Shown here: in pieces, positions 39,351 to 48,500 of the stretch | Layout: each line of letters opens with the position of its first letter | Numbering within the stretch: position 1 is the stretch's first letter | Assembly (NCBI GenBank): GCA_027577595.1 | Contig: JANBRJ010000029.1 | Coordinates: 110,843-174,842 of the forward strand | Reading direction: 5' to 3' | DNA: 64,000 nucleotides | DNA from: Coemansia sp. RSA 487 | Lineage: Eukaryota; Kickxellomycota; Kickxellomycetes; Kickxellales; Kickxellaceae | The notes under the pieces: generated by a model | Told to the model about the DNA's origin: nothing | Seen by the model: only the letters and a program-made list of their open reading frames with translations | Database searches by the model: none | Program-made: the position numbers and the translations under genes

Positions 39351-39959
39351 ATGGCCACCGCTGTTCTGCCCGCTGAAGCTCGCTCCGAGAACCCAGGCAT
39401 CCGCCTTTTCAACAAGTGGACCTTTGAGGATGTCGAGATCAAGGATATCTCTCTGACCGACTACCTGCAGATCCGCAACCCCGTGTATCTGCCACACACC
39501 GCCGGCCGCTATGCCTCGCGCAAGTTCCGCAAGGCTCAGTGCCCGATCGTCGAGCGTCTTACCAACTCGCTCATGAGGCACGGCCGCAACAACGGCAAGA
39601 AGCTGATGGCCATGCGCATCGTCCAGCACGCATTCGAGATCATCAACCTCCTGACCGACCAGAACCCGATCCAGGTCCTCATTGACGCCATCACCAACAC
39701 TGGTCCCCGTGAAGACTCGACCCGCATTGGTTCCGGTGGTACCGTCCGTCGCCAGGCCGTCGATGTGTCTCCTCTGCGCCGTGTCAACCAGTCGATTTCT
39801 CTGCTGACCACTGGTGCCCGCGAGGCTGCGTTCCGCAACGTCAAGACCATTGCTGAGTGCCTTGCTGACGAGCTCATCAACGCCGCCAAGGGATCGTCCA
39901 ACTCCTATGCCATCAAGAAGAAGGACGAGCTCGAGCGTGTTGCCAAGTCCAACCGTTAA
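39351..39959 (+). CDS. RPS5: 40S ribosomal protein uS7 (Rps5)
   Basis: 202 residues: [20 protein letters not shown], the KWTFEDVEI block, then the conserved RNA-binding core ([59 protein letters not shown]) and the C-terminal end [17 protein letters not shown]. It is full length and intronless. uS7 shapes the head and exit site of the small subunit. Strong C/G-ending codon bias, as expected of a highly expressed gene, contrasts with the surrounding DNA. Confidence 0.97.
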   Translation: MATAVLPAEARSENPGIRLFNKWTFEDVEIKDISLTDYLQIRNPVYLPHTAGRYASRKFRKAQCPIVERLTNSLMRHGRNNGKKLMAMRIVQHAFEIINLLTDQNPIQVLIDAITNTGPREDSTRIGSGGTVRRQAVDVSPLRRVNQSISLLTTGAREAAFRNVKTIAECLADELINAAKGSSNSYAIKKKDELERVAKSNR

Positions 39960-40172
39960 AAGCTGGGCCCGGGTGTGTATGAGAGAGCATTATATCTCCC
40001 TCGTTTTTTCCTACCCTTTGTTTTTTCTTGCCTTTTTTCTTTAGTGTCAAAAGAAGACCAATGGGGATATTACCTGTTTCAAACCTCACATCTCCTGAAC
40101 AGCACACTTCAAGATTGATTTGTACACATCTACATGCAGCTATTGAAATGAAAAAGGTATCTAGTGGTGCTC

Positions 40173-41792
40173 TCAGCGAGAATTGCCAACAGAACTGGCG
40201 GAGCCAGCGCCGTTTGGTTTGGATTTCTTTTTGCTGGAGCCGCTCGGGGACTTGCGTTTGGGGCCATCTGATCCCCTGTGATTCCGCCAGTCTCGTCTGC
40301 CATGGCCGTCATCTCTTCTCCGCTCCTCACGGCTAGAAGCGAATTTTCCTCCTCTACGCGGAGGACGGCTGCTGCTGTAGCCACCACTGCCGCCAGCTCC
40401 ACGGTAGCTATTGCGTCCGCTGTGAAGGTTAGAGTCACCGATACAGTGGCCTGGACAATTATCAAAGCTAAAGGCGGTGTTGCCGAGGAAGGCGTTGGCG
40501 CCTCTACCACGAGGGATCGTGCAGTCGTCGCCAAAATGACCCGAGCACCCGCAGTTGTAGCACCAGGGCTTCACGTCGTTGTACTTTAAAGGCCGGTGAC
40601 CGGCATACACGTAACGGCGCCAGATCGTCGGACACTCGTCGGTATGGTGGGTGCGCAGTTTGCAGCGCTCGCACCCTGAGACCTTATTCCGGTCCCTGCG
40701 GTCTCCAGACTGCTGCTGTGGGCAGTCAACGGCAATGTGTCCGCGCATATTGCACCGGTGGCACACGTTGCCTGTGAGCTTGCAGTCCTTTGACATGTGG
40801 CCCTCCTTGCCGCACACCATGCATGTCACCGTTGTGCAGTCCTTGGCTATATGGCCTGCTTTGTGGCATCGACGGCAAATGATCTCCTTTTCCTCCATGA
40901 AGTACCTGTTGTGGCCCTGGATCTCCGCCTCATCAAGATAGTCGTACTCGTTGTCCTCGGGATCAAATGCCCTTTTCGCAGGCACCTCGTGTAATACGGC
41001 GCCTGCCGTATTTGCTTGTGTAGTTGGACTCAGTAAGGTGTCGACCTGAACAAGCTGGTGCTCCATATCGTGCTCGGCTACGCCAGCCAGACCGTTTGCG
41101 GATGCCATGCCAATAGTGTTTGGCGGTGTCACAAGCCCGCTGCTGGCCACGTTATCGAGGTAGTCGTTGACAGCATCGTCGTCACTGGCGTTATAAGATA
41201 CAGTGTGACTGGCAGACACATTCCTGGACGCTGCTGCTCTTTGTGTCCCATTTTCATGGCTAGGCTCGTCTTCCGAAGCCACACCGTCATCCGAGTTTGT
41301 TGCCGTTCTATATGCTGGTACCATTGTAACCGAAAGAGCATGCCCGTTGGGTGGGTTAGAAAGCTCGCCCTCTTCGTCTGAGGAGTGTTCCGAATCCGCC
41401 TTTTGTTCTGAGTCGGTAGGAGCCGCCAGATCAGACAGCTTCCAGCTATTTTCTTGCTTGCGGCGCTTTGATCCGATAGCGTACTTGCTTTCCTGGTCCT
41501 CTTTATCGCTGACAGGGGTACCTTGCTTCGTTTTCTTCGATTCTAAGGACTTTTTCTTGGGAACACTTCGCCGCGCAACAACAGGCGTGGATATGCGTGA
41601 TACCTGTGTCGGGGTTGGCGCCGAGGACGTGGCTTGCTCGTTAGACTGGTAGTAGAGATGGCTGAGGATCTTTTCCTCTACATCACTATCAATGTTGTCG
41701 GAGTCTTCATCAGTGTTGCCTCCTTGCTGCTGATAGAGACGCTCGTCTTCACCCTCGTCAAAAGCATCAGTGCCGTATTCTCCTCCGTACAT
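40173..41792 (-). CDS. Air1/Air2-like zinc-knuckle RNA-binding protein (TRAMP subunit)
   Basis: 539 residues. An acidic Ser-rich N-terminal half precedes five CCHC zinc knuckles: CRRCHKAGHIAKDC, CMVCGKEGHMSKDC, CHRCNMRGHIAVDC, CERCKLRTHHTDEC and CYNCGCSGHFGDDC. Between knuckles 4 and 5 is PTIWRRYVY, equivalent to the IWRxY motif by which Air2 contacts the poly(A) polymerase Trf4. The C-terminus is an RGG/Ser-rich basic tail. Five knuckles plus this linker identify the RNA-binding subunit of TRAMP, which adenylates nuclear RNAs for exosome decay. It is longer than yeast Air2 (344 residues), mostly in the disordered ends. Confidence 0.9.
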   Translation of the reverse strand: MYGGEYGTDAFDEGEDERLYQQQGGNTDEDSDNIDSDVEEKILSHLYYQSNEQATSSAPTPTQVSRISTPVVARRSVPKKKSLESKKTKQGTPVSDKEDQESKYAIGSKRRKQENSWKLSDLAAPTDSEQKADSEHSSDEEGELSNPPNGHALSVTMVPAYRTATNSDDGVASEDEPSHENGTQRAAASRNVSASHTVSYNASDDDAVNDYLDNVASSGLVTPPNTIGMASANGLAGVAEHDMEHQLVQVDTLLSPTTQANTAGAVLHEVPAKRAFDPEDNEYDYLDEAEIQGHNRYFMEEKEIICRRCHKAGHIAKDCTTVTCMVCGKEGHMSKDCKLTGNVCHRCNMRGHIAVDCPQQQSGDRRDRNKVSGCERCKLRTHHTDECPTIWRRYVYAGHRPLKYNDVKPWCYNCGCSGHFGDDCTIPRGRGANAFLGNTAFSFDNCPGHCIGDSNLHSGRNSYRGAGGSGGYSSSRPPRRGGKFASSREERRRDDGHGRRDWRNHRGSDGPKRKSPSGSSKKKSKPNGAGSASSVGNSR

Positions 41793-42356
41793 TTTCTTGC
41801 GCCTTCCTGAACGCTCTTTGTTTTGGTTGGTTCTTTTTGAACAGCGTCCCTTGATTTCAGCTGCAGAATTATAAATAGAAATGTATGTAATGGGAAAGGT
41901 GTGTTAAATTAACATTAGCAACGACATGAAAGAAAAAGGAGGCAGGAAAAGTTTGTTTTTCACATAAGGGATTGCAAAAAATTCATGTTTTTTTACGGCT
42001 TGAGAAAAACAGCTGTTCCTGATTGGCCAGAACAACACCAGAATTATCATGAACCTGGAAGTGCTTGAGGTCATGAAAAAAGTAGTCTTCCATGACATGT
42101 AAGAAAGCTTTGATTCTAAATATACCCGATAGTTCGCAAGGGCTACAGATTGTGAAGTGCGCAATAGCGTGCGGTGGATTTAAAATTTAAATAAATGGTG
42201 TTGTAAACTAAGTAGGGAGTCGTGGAAGGATCCCGAAAGAGCAAGATTCGAGCATTTTGCAAGCAATGTTCAAGCCAGACAAAAACGAAAAAAGACAAAC
42301 ATAACCCTCCCAGTCGCTAAAACCAAACTAATATTCAAGTTTAATAGAAAACTATA
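41793..42356. other. Intergenic: Air-like gene upstream region
   Basis: 564 bp, AT-rich. No feature seen beyond its position as the promoter of the Air-like gene. Confidence 0.4.
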
Positions 42357-42890
42357 CTAGCGTTGTGCAGTTAAAGCGTGAAGTGAAAACCAAAAGACAG
42401 GGGGTAATCCTTTGCCTAGAGTCCGCTCATCTAGTGCTTCTGGAACTCGACCGCCCCTGGAGATGAGGTAGGGAGTGACACCGTCTTCCCGCTTTGCTTT
42501 CAGGGTAGCCATGCAATTGGGGTCCATACACTCGCTGGTATAGAACTTGTAGTCCTTAAAGTTGGCCATGGCCTTCTCAAGATCGGCAACTTCTTTTTTG
42601 AAGCCCTTCACGCGCTTGGGCTCATTCTTCTGAAGATATTGGATTACGTTCTCCACGTATCCATTCATGCGGGTCACGTGCTTTCCTTTGGGCATGTCAG
42701 TCGACTGCAGCCTAAAGGTTAGAACAGTGTTGTTCACTATCTCGGCATCGTTCTCGATAACCTCATTTTCCTCTGCACTGTGATCAGAACCGACATCAAT
42801 GTAAATATCTGTAGGGTCAACCATCTTGCGCGTAGCTTCAATGGCAGTACTGTTGTGTGTGAGCTCAAAGGAATTCAAGAACAAGCTAGT
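42357..42890 (-). pseudogene. Diverged, frameshifted TCTP paralogue
   Basis: The frame aligns with exon 2 of the intact TCTP gene at 62847: SLFLNSFELTHNSTAIEAT against ELFSDAFDTIQNGAAIEID, then VNNTVLTFRLQST and FKDYKFYTSECMDPN. Two defects are visible. The first exon (MLVFSDVLTG in the intact copy) cannot be found upstream, and similarity starts right at a splice-acceptor-like CAG. Near 42456-42462 about 5 nt are missing relative to the intact gene, so the frame leaves the ancestral ending; the old stop survives out of frame at 42431-42433. The current frame reads through into ~20 unrelated codons. The long open frame suggests recent decay or residual use. It could also be a neofunctionalised gene with an unseen first exon. 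Confidence 0.7.
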
Positions 42891-43129
42891 CTGGTAATTT
42901 GATGAGAAAAAGAGGGCAGAAAAAGAGAAACATGCTCCTCGTCTTCACTCGACAACCCTTGCTGTGCCATCAACCATATATTTCGTAGTGGATCAAGCAG
43001 CTGGATGCAAGATGGGAAAGCACATGGACATGCAACCACTATTGACATTCAGATACAGATGGCAGATGTTGAAAACAAAGATATTGCGTGCAAAATATGT
43101 ACTCAAGGGTGTAATATAAATCATTCCAG

Positions 43130-44089
43130 TCAAGGAGATAAGGATAACTGGTAACTTTTCTCGAGCTCGGGCCAATAGTCCTCCTGCTTGAACTTGAAAC
43201 CCCACTTGCCACCAGCATCGCTTTCCAAACACTCGGGCGCAATATGGTCGAATATGTCGACCCAGGGACCATCCGATTTGCCATTCTTGGTCTTCTCGCC
43301 AGTGGGATCGACAAACGCAATCTTGGCCTTTGTTACTGGGTCGATGAATGGCGCGATAATGTGGTAGAACATGACAAAGTAAATAGGCGGACTGACAAGA
43401 AAGGCCTTGTGCAGACGCTCGGGATAGTGGGTCTCAAGGATATGCAGGAATTCGCGCGCAGTAGACAGCGGCACGGCGTGCGACATAGCGTACTTGGAGA
43501 CATCGATGACGATGGTAATTTTGGTAGCGCCAGGGGGCATCGAGCGAATCGCCTGCTCCATCGTGTACACCACCCACTGCAAGTTCCCCACTGCGTTCTT
43601 TGTGTTCTGACGGTGCGGGAACATGTATGCAATGGGGCGACCGCCCTTGTCGTACCCGTTCACGTACTGCTTGCCGGTGGATGCCTCGGTTACCATCGAT
43701 TCCGGAGTGATTGCGTGCGGCCGGTACGTGCACCGCCACTCGAGCGTGGTGCGCAGGCTCTTTAGCGCCTTGGCCATGTCGCCCTTGTTGGAGCGCACGT
43801 ATATCAGGATATTCTGGGCGTTCAGCCACCTGTCGGCATCGAAACGTACCGTGGAATCTGCAGGCTCCTCGGGCAGGTCCTTGAGAAGCTCGTCGCGCCG
43901 GCTGGTGATGTCATCGACTACCGTTTGTTCCTCAGGAGTAGCGCTGGGCGTTGGATCAACATGGAGGTCGGGCGGAGGCGTCAGACGGGGAATAGTGTCG
44001 TAGATGACGCTGTCAGTGGCAGCAGGCTTTTCGATATCCTCAGTGGTTGAAGCCTTTGAGCCAAACAGACCGGAAAAGAACCCTGACAT
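43130..44089 (-). CDS. Sec14-like CRAL-TRIO lipid-transfer protein
   Basis: 319 residues from MSGFFSGLFGSK (ATG at 44089; the upstream frame starts only at TTG). An N-terminal disordered acidic region of ~75 residues precedes a short CRAL-TRIO-N helical part (FDADRWLNAQNILIYVRSNK). The CRAL-TRIO domain follows: GYDKGGRPIAYMFPHRQNT, TKITIVIDVSKYAMSHAVPL, HILETHYPERLHKAFLVSPP and APFIDPVTKAKIAFVD. The order and HYPERL block are those of phosphatidylinositol-transfer proteins of the Sec14/Pdr16 superfamily. Binding specificity cannot be assigned. The first residues (SGFFSGLFGS) could form an amphipathic membrane-touching helix. Confidence 0.88.
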   Translation of the reverse strand: MSGFFSGLFGSKASTTEDIEKPAATDSVIYDTIPRLTPPPDLHVDPTPSATPEEQTVVDDITSRRDELLKDLPEEPADSTVRFDADRWLNAQNILIYVRSNKGDMAKALKSLRTTLEWRCTYRPHAITPESMVTEASTGKQYVNGYDKGGRPIAYMFPHRQNTKNAVGNLQWVVYTMEQAIRSMPPGATKITIVIDVSKYAMSHAVPLSTAREFLHILETHYPERLHKAFLVSPPIYFVMFYHIIAPFIDPVTKAKIAFVDPTGEKTKNGKSDGPWVDIFDHIAPECLESDAGGKWGFKFKQEDYWPELEKSYQLSLSP

Positions 44090-44767
44090 TATTATTAATA
44101 TTGTTATTGAATACTGGAGCTGAAAAACAACTAGTAGCAAGAAATGCAGAAAAAGGCGAAGCTTCAGAAACAAGGTAACAAATTGAAAATATGTAAACAA
44201 ACACAAGAGAAGAGCAGAAACGAAAGACACCAAGAAATCGAAGGATTGCCCTGATTACTTCTGGTTTAAGGGACTATCTCTCCATCACCAACTAGCACAA
44301 TACGTGTCGTCATCTCCAACTTGCTTACAATACCAGAGCTACTCTTTCATGATCTGTGAAAAGCAATGCTAGTAAAACAACAACTGGATCTAGTAGGGAG
44401 CACCAGTTCACAGCCAAAAATGGTGATATCTTTGCTAAGCAGCTTCTATGAGCGAGCACAAGATCATTGCGTGCAAAGCCCGATCCAGTCTTTCTTTTTA
44501 GCGGCTCATGTTAGCGAGGATCACATGGCAGCAGGTTTTCACAGCCAGGAGGAATAGGGGAAAGTGTGACGGAATACCGCCAAATGGCGCAATTCCCACT
44601 GAAGATATCGCCGCTGAACAGAGCATAGGAGCAGCACTGGTATAAAAGAGAGTGTTGGTTATTCCCCGCGTCGCTTATTCTTTCTTTTCTCTAGTTTTTG
44701 TCTTAATTCCAGCCTCTTGTACTTCTTTTTTATATACCCTTGCCACAATCCTGATTATATTGAGCAA
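44090..44767. other. Divergent promoter region: Sec14-like and isochorismatase
   Basis: 678 bp. TATAAAAG at 44641 is placed ~125 bp before the isochorismatase ATG. No coding signal. Confidence 0.45.
44641..44648 (+). promoter_or_regulatory. TATA box of the isochorismatase gene
   Basis: TATAAAAG followed by a TC-rich initiator region about 30-60 bp downstream. The ATG is at 44768. Confidence 0.55.
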
Positions 44768-45409
44768 ATGGCTTCTCGTGTAGCTGCTTCGTCCGCACGC
44801 AGTCTTGGCCGCCTCAACGCCAGCTCGACTGCGTTCCTTTTATGCGATATCCAGGAAAAGTTCCGGCCGGGCATCCATGCGTTCGAATGTCTTGTGCAAG
44901 TAGCGCAAAAGATGTCCAAGGCGTCACGTATCCTCAAGATTCCGCTAATAGTCACCGAACAGTACTCAAAGGGCCTGGGGCATACAGTCGAGGAAATCGA
45001 CATTGCGCACGCATCTCTGGTAGACGACAAATCGCGGTTCTCGATGTTCACACCTAGCGTGGCCAAAAAGCTGGAGGAGCTGCAGATCCGGTCGGTCGTG
45101 CTCTACGGAATCGAATCCCACGTGTGTGTGCTGCAAACGTGCCTGGAGCTAATGGACAACAACTACGACGTCCATGTGCTTGCCGACGGCGTTTCGTCGA
45201 TGAACTACCCGGAGATCGATGTTGCGTTGCGTCGTATGGCGGATGGCGGTGCGCACGTGGTTAGCTCGGAGTCGGTGCTCTTCCAGATCACCAACGACTC
45301 GAAGCACCCGGACTTCAAGGCCATCAGCAGCCTGGTCAAGGAGTTCCAGCCCGCCGCACGCCAGAACAAGCTTCTGTTCAGGCAGGCGCCTACCACTGCA
45401 CAGCTTTGA
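44768..45409 (+). CDS. Isochorismatase-domain hydrolase (ISOC1/2-like)
   Basis: 213 residues. An N-terminal stretch without acidic residues (MASRVAASSARSLGRLNASS) may be a mitochondrial signal. The isochorismatase fold shows the catalytic Asp27 (FLLCDIQEKF), EQYSKGLGHT, and the nucleophile Cys120 in YGIESHVCVLQT, followed by HVLADGVSSMN. This matches the ISOC2/YcaC branch of cysteine hydrolases found widely in fungi and animals. The physiological substrate is not known. It starts 678 bp from, and divergent to, the Sec14-like gene. Confidence 0.9.
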   Translation: MASRVAASSARSLGRLNASSTAFLLCDIQEKFRPGIHAFECLVQVAQKMSKASRILKIPLIVTEQYSKGLGHTVEEIDIAHASLVDDKSRFSMFTPSVAKKLEELQIRSVVLYGIESHVCVLQTCLELMDNNYDVHVLADGVSSMNYPEIDVALRRMADGGAHVVSSESVLFQITNDSKHPDFKAISSLVKEFQPAARQNKLLFRQAPTTAQL

Positions 45410-45567
45410 GCCGAGGGACAGATAACAGATAACAGCTGAATGATTAAGCTCAGATCTCTTGCTCTTTTTTTTGTTCGCCCTGTTTTGGTCTTGCCGATGG
45501 TTTAAAGTGGATTATCCGAACTACACAGCTATAAGAAAAAAATAAAAAAGTAAGAATAAAAAACAAG

Positions 45568-48500
45568 CTACTGGTCCACTATGCACTGGAGCTGGTATCG
45601 GAGTAACGAGGGCAGCGCCGAGATATGCGGAGCAATACGGCGCCACGCCGCACGGCCAGGGTCGAACTGGTCCTTAACAAAGCAAAAGAAGTCCATGACC
45701 TGCTCCAGCGCATCTGTATTCGTGTAAGTGTCGAGCGTTTTCACGCGGGGGCAGATCTGCGCCATGATCAGGACCAAGTCGCCCAGGATCTGCACATACA
45801 GCGCGTCATGGTCGACCAAGCGGTAGAGGGCTGGACCGACCGTGGCGCACAGGTAAAGCAGCTGGGTATCGGAGCACAGCTCGCCGCTGGCTGCCAGCGC
45901 GTGGATCGTCTCTCCTAGGGCACTGAACGTGCCGGTGCCGCCATAGTGCAGGATGCTGTGCAGAAGCGTAAGGTACGTGTTGGGCCGGTTGACCATGTGG
46001 TGGTTGCGGTTCTGCTCAAACGAGTTGAACACGGCGGTGGCTGCAAACAGCGTTCCCGCCGCTTGCTGCTGTTGCTGTTGGAATTTGTGCGAGTTGTTGC
46101 TGGCGCGCGAGAACTCGGCAAATGAAAAGTACCGCTTCGGACCCGATATCGTCTTGAGCATTGGCTCGTGTAGAACAATGTGCGCAAGGTACCGCACGTA
46201 GGGGAACGCCATTAGCTCGTCGGGGAGCACGTTGGCAAGCACGCCGGTGCTGTGGATGTACGAGGCGCCCGAGCCCACCATGCATTCGGGCCGCTTGGCC
46301 GGATCCATGACAATATCAAGCCATTGTTTGGTCAGCAGCCATTCGGTGGCGCACTTCTGCCGCTCGTCCTCCTCGGCGCGGAACTCGAGCTCCGTCGACG
46401 GTGACGCACCGTGGCCTGCCGCTGCTTCCTCGCCCTTGCTTGCTGGATCGTAGAGTCTGGCGCTGCTCCTTGCTGAGTTGTCCAGACACCACCACGTCAG
46501 CAGCTCCACCACGCACTCGGTCAGACACAGTAAAATGGGGTTTGGAATCTCGCGATAGTGCACCTCGGGGAGCTTGTCGTTCTCCGGCTTCCCCAGGTGC
46601 CGGGTAATTGCGCGTGTGATACGCATCATCATACGACATACGTACTTGTCGTCGATGTGTTGCGCGTCATCCACCTCGCCACGCACAAACTGCTCGAACT
46701 CGGGCGAGAAGTTCTGCTGGCTCATGTCGAGGAGCGACAGACTCAGGCTGCGCATAACGGTTCCGTCGTGCAGCGTCGGGGCGTTGAAGTAGACAGACAG
46801 CGTGTTCATCAGCGTCGTCAGCGGCACCTGGTGCAGCCGATACAAGATGCCCATGCGGTCCAGAACGTCACGCACCAGCACGCGGTTCTCAGCCTCGATG
46901 AGCCGCCCCAGCGCAAACTCGAGCACGGGCAACAGTCGCACCATCCTGTTCTCGTAGTAGATCGGCAGGCTGAGGGCCGGCGGCGGATCCAGAGTCACGT
47001 TGTTTTGTACCAAGTGGCCCTCGTACTCAAAGAACTCGGGGAACTTTGTCAGATACGTCTCCTGCTTCTCCCAGTGCTTGTAGTCCGCCCAGTAGCGGCC
47101 CCTGAAGTCCAGGCGGTGCCACTCGTTCAGCCGCTCGGTAAACGATGGAGAGTCGAGCAGCACGTAGCGCGTTAGCGCCAGACGCATGGTATCGGTGCGC
47201 AGATCGTGCTCGCCACGTGTCAGTGCAAAAACGACGTGCTCGTGGTGGATAAGGTGGTACTTGAACATAAAGTCATCCAGGAGCTGCGCTGTCGCGGCGC
47301 TGGGCTCCTTCAGTCCCCGTTCAGCCTCGCACCCAATGATAAAGTCCACCAGAGAAGACGTGTATGTGGACATCTGTGACAGCGGGAATGACAGGAGGAC
47401 CCGCCGCACGACAACAAGCATCATTGCTGGAAGTACAAGCTCGCCTTTCGCAGCATTGCCATCGTTGGCGCTGCTACCGCCATTGCTGCCTGTAGCATTG
47501 GCATGCGTGGATGTCAGGCGCTCAAGCAGCACCCAAACGACAAACAGGAATAGCGGCTGTCTCTTGACCTCCGCGTAGAACGCAAGCAAGCCAGCCTCAG
47601 CCTGCGGGTTAGGCTGCGTAAGGAGCATCACGCTGTGGACCGGGCGGCCTTCAATCAGCTGGCGGATCGCAGCAGCAGAGGCGGTTGGCTGCGGGCCCTT
47701 TGGCACACGGGGATTCTTTGCATAGTACGAGCGCACCGGCCGCGGGAGGTACCGCAGAACAGACGGTGCCCAGTACTGCGGCTGCGGAGACAGGCTGTCC
47801 AGGCAGTCCTTGAGCGAAAGGCCTGGGACATCGCCAAGCCCACGCATCACCATTATGCGCGAAATGACCATGACTGCGTTGCGCGACAGCATCGCACACT
47901 CGAACCACGCGTCCTTGGGCTTCAAGTACGTGATGTTGCGTGCCACCACAGTGCCCATTGCACTTGGGTGCGGAGTCAGCGGAATGCCATGGTACGCCGG
48001 GTTCATTAGCGCCTGCAGGAACCCGACGTCGTGCTGCAGATTGACCAAGCACAGCGCGAAGCACTCGAGCGAGCTGTACAGCTGGCGGTGCGACGTGTGC
48101 ACCAGCGAGTGCCTCAGGTGGTGCACTAGGTGCGATGCGTGCGCGTAGTATTTGAAGAAGCGCAGCAGCCGGCAGTTCATCAGCTGGTAGATCGTGTACA
48201 GCCAGCGCAAAGTCGCTGGCGAAAAGCGCGCGTTGCCAGTCGCCATGACTTTGTCGCACCGCCGCAGCTTCTCAAGCACCTCCTTCATCATCAGCTCGTT
48301 CGAATACGGTGCGTTGTACAGCAGCCGGTACACCGTATCCACGATATGTGGCGACACGCATGTAATGCCTTCGCGCACGCTCGGCTGCTTCCCGTCAAAC
48401 TGGAACTGCGGCCCGAGTTCGTGCGCAAGCATCATTTTGTACACCAGCTGTAGAAGCCGGTGCTTGCCGCCGACGTTGGTGTAGTCGAGCAAGCGGTACC

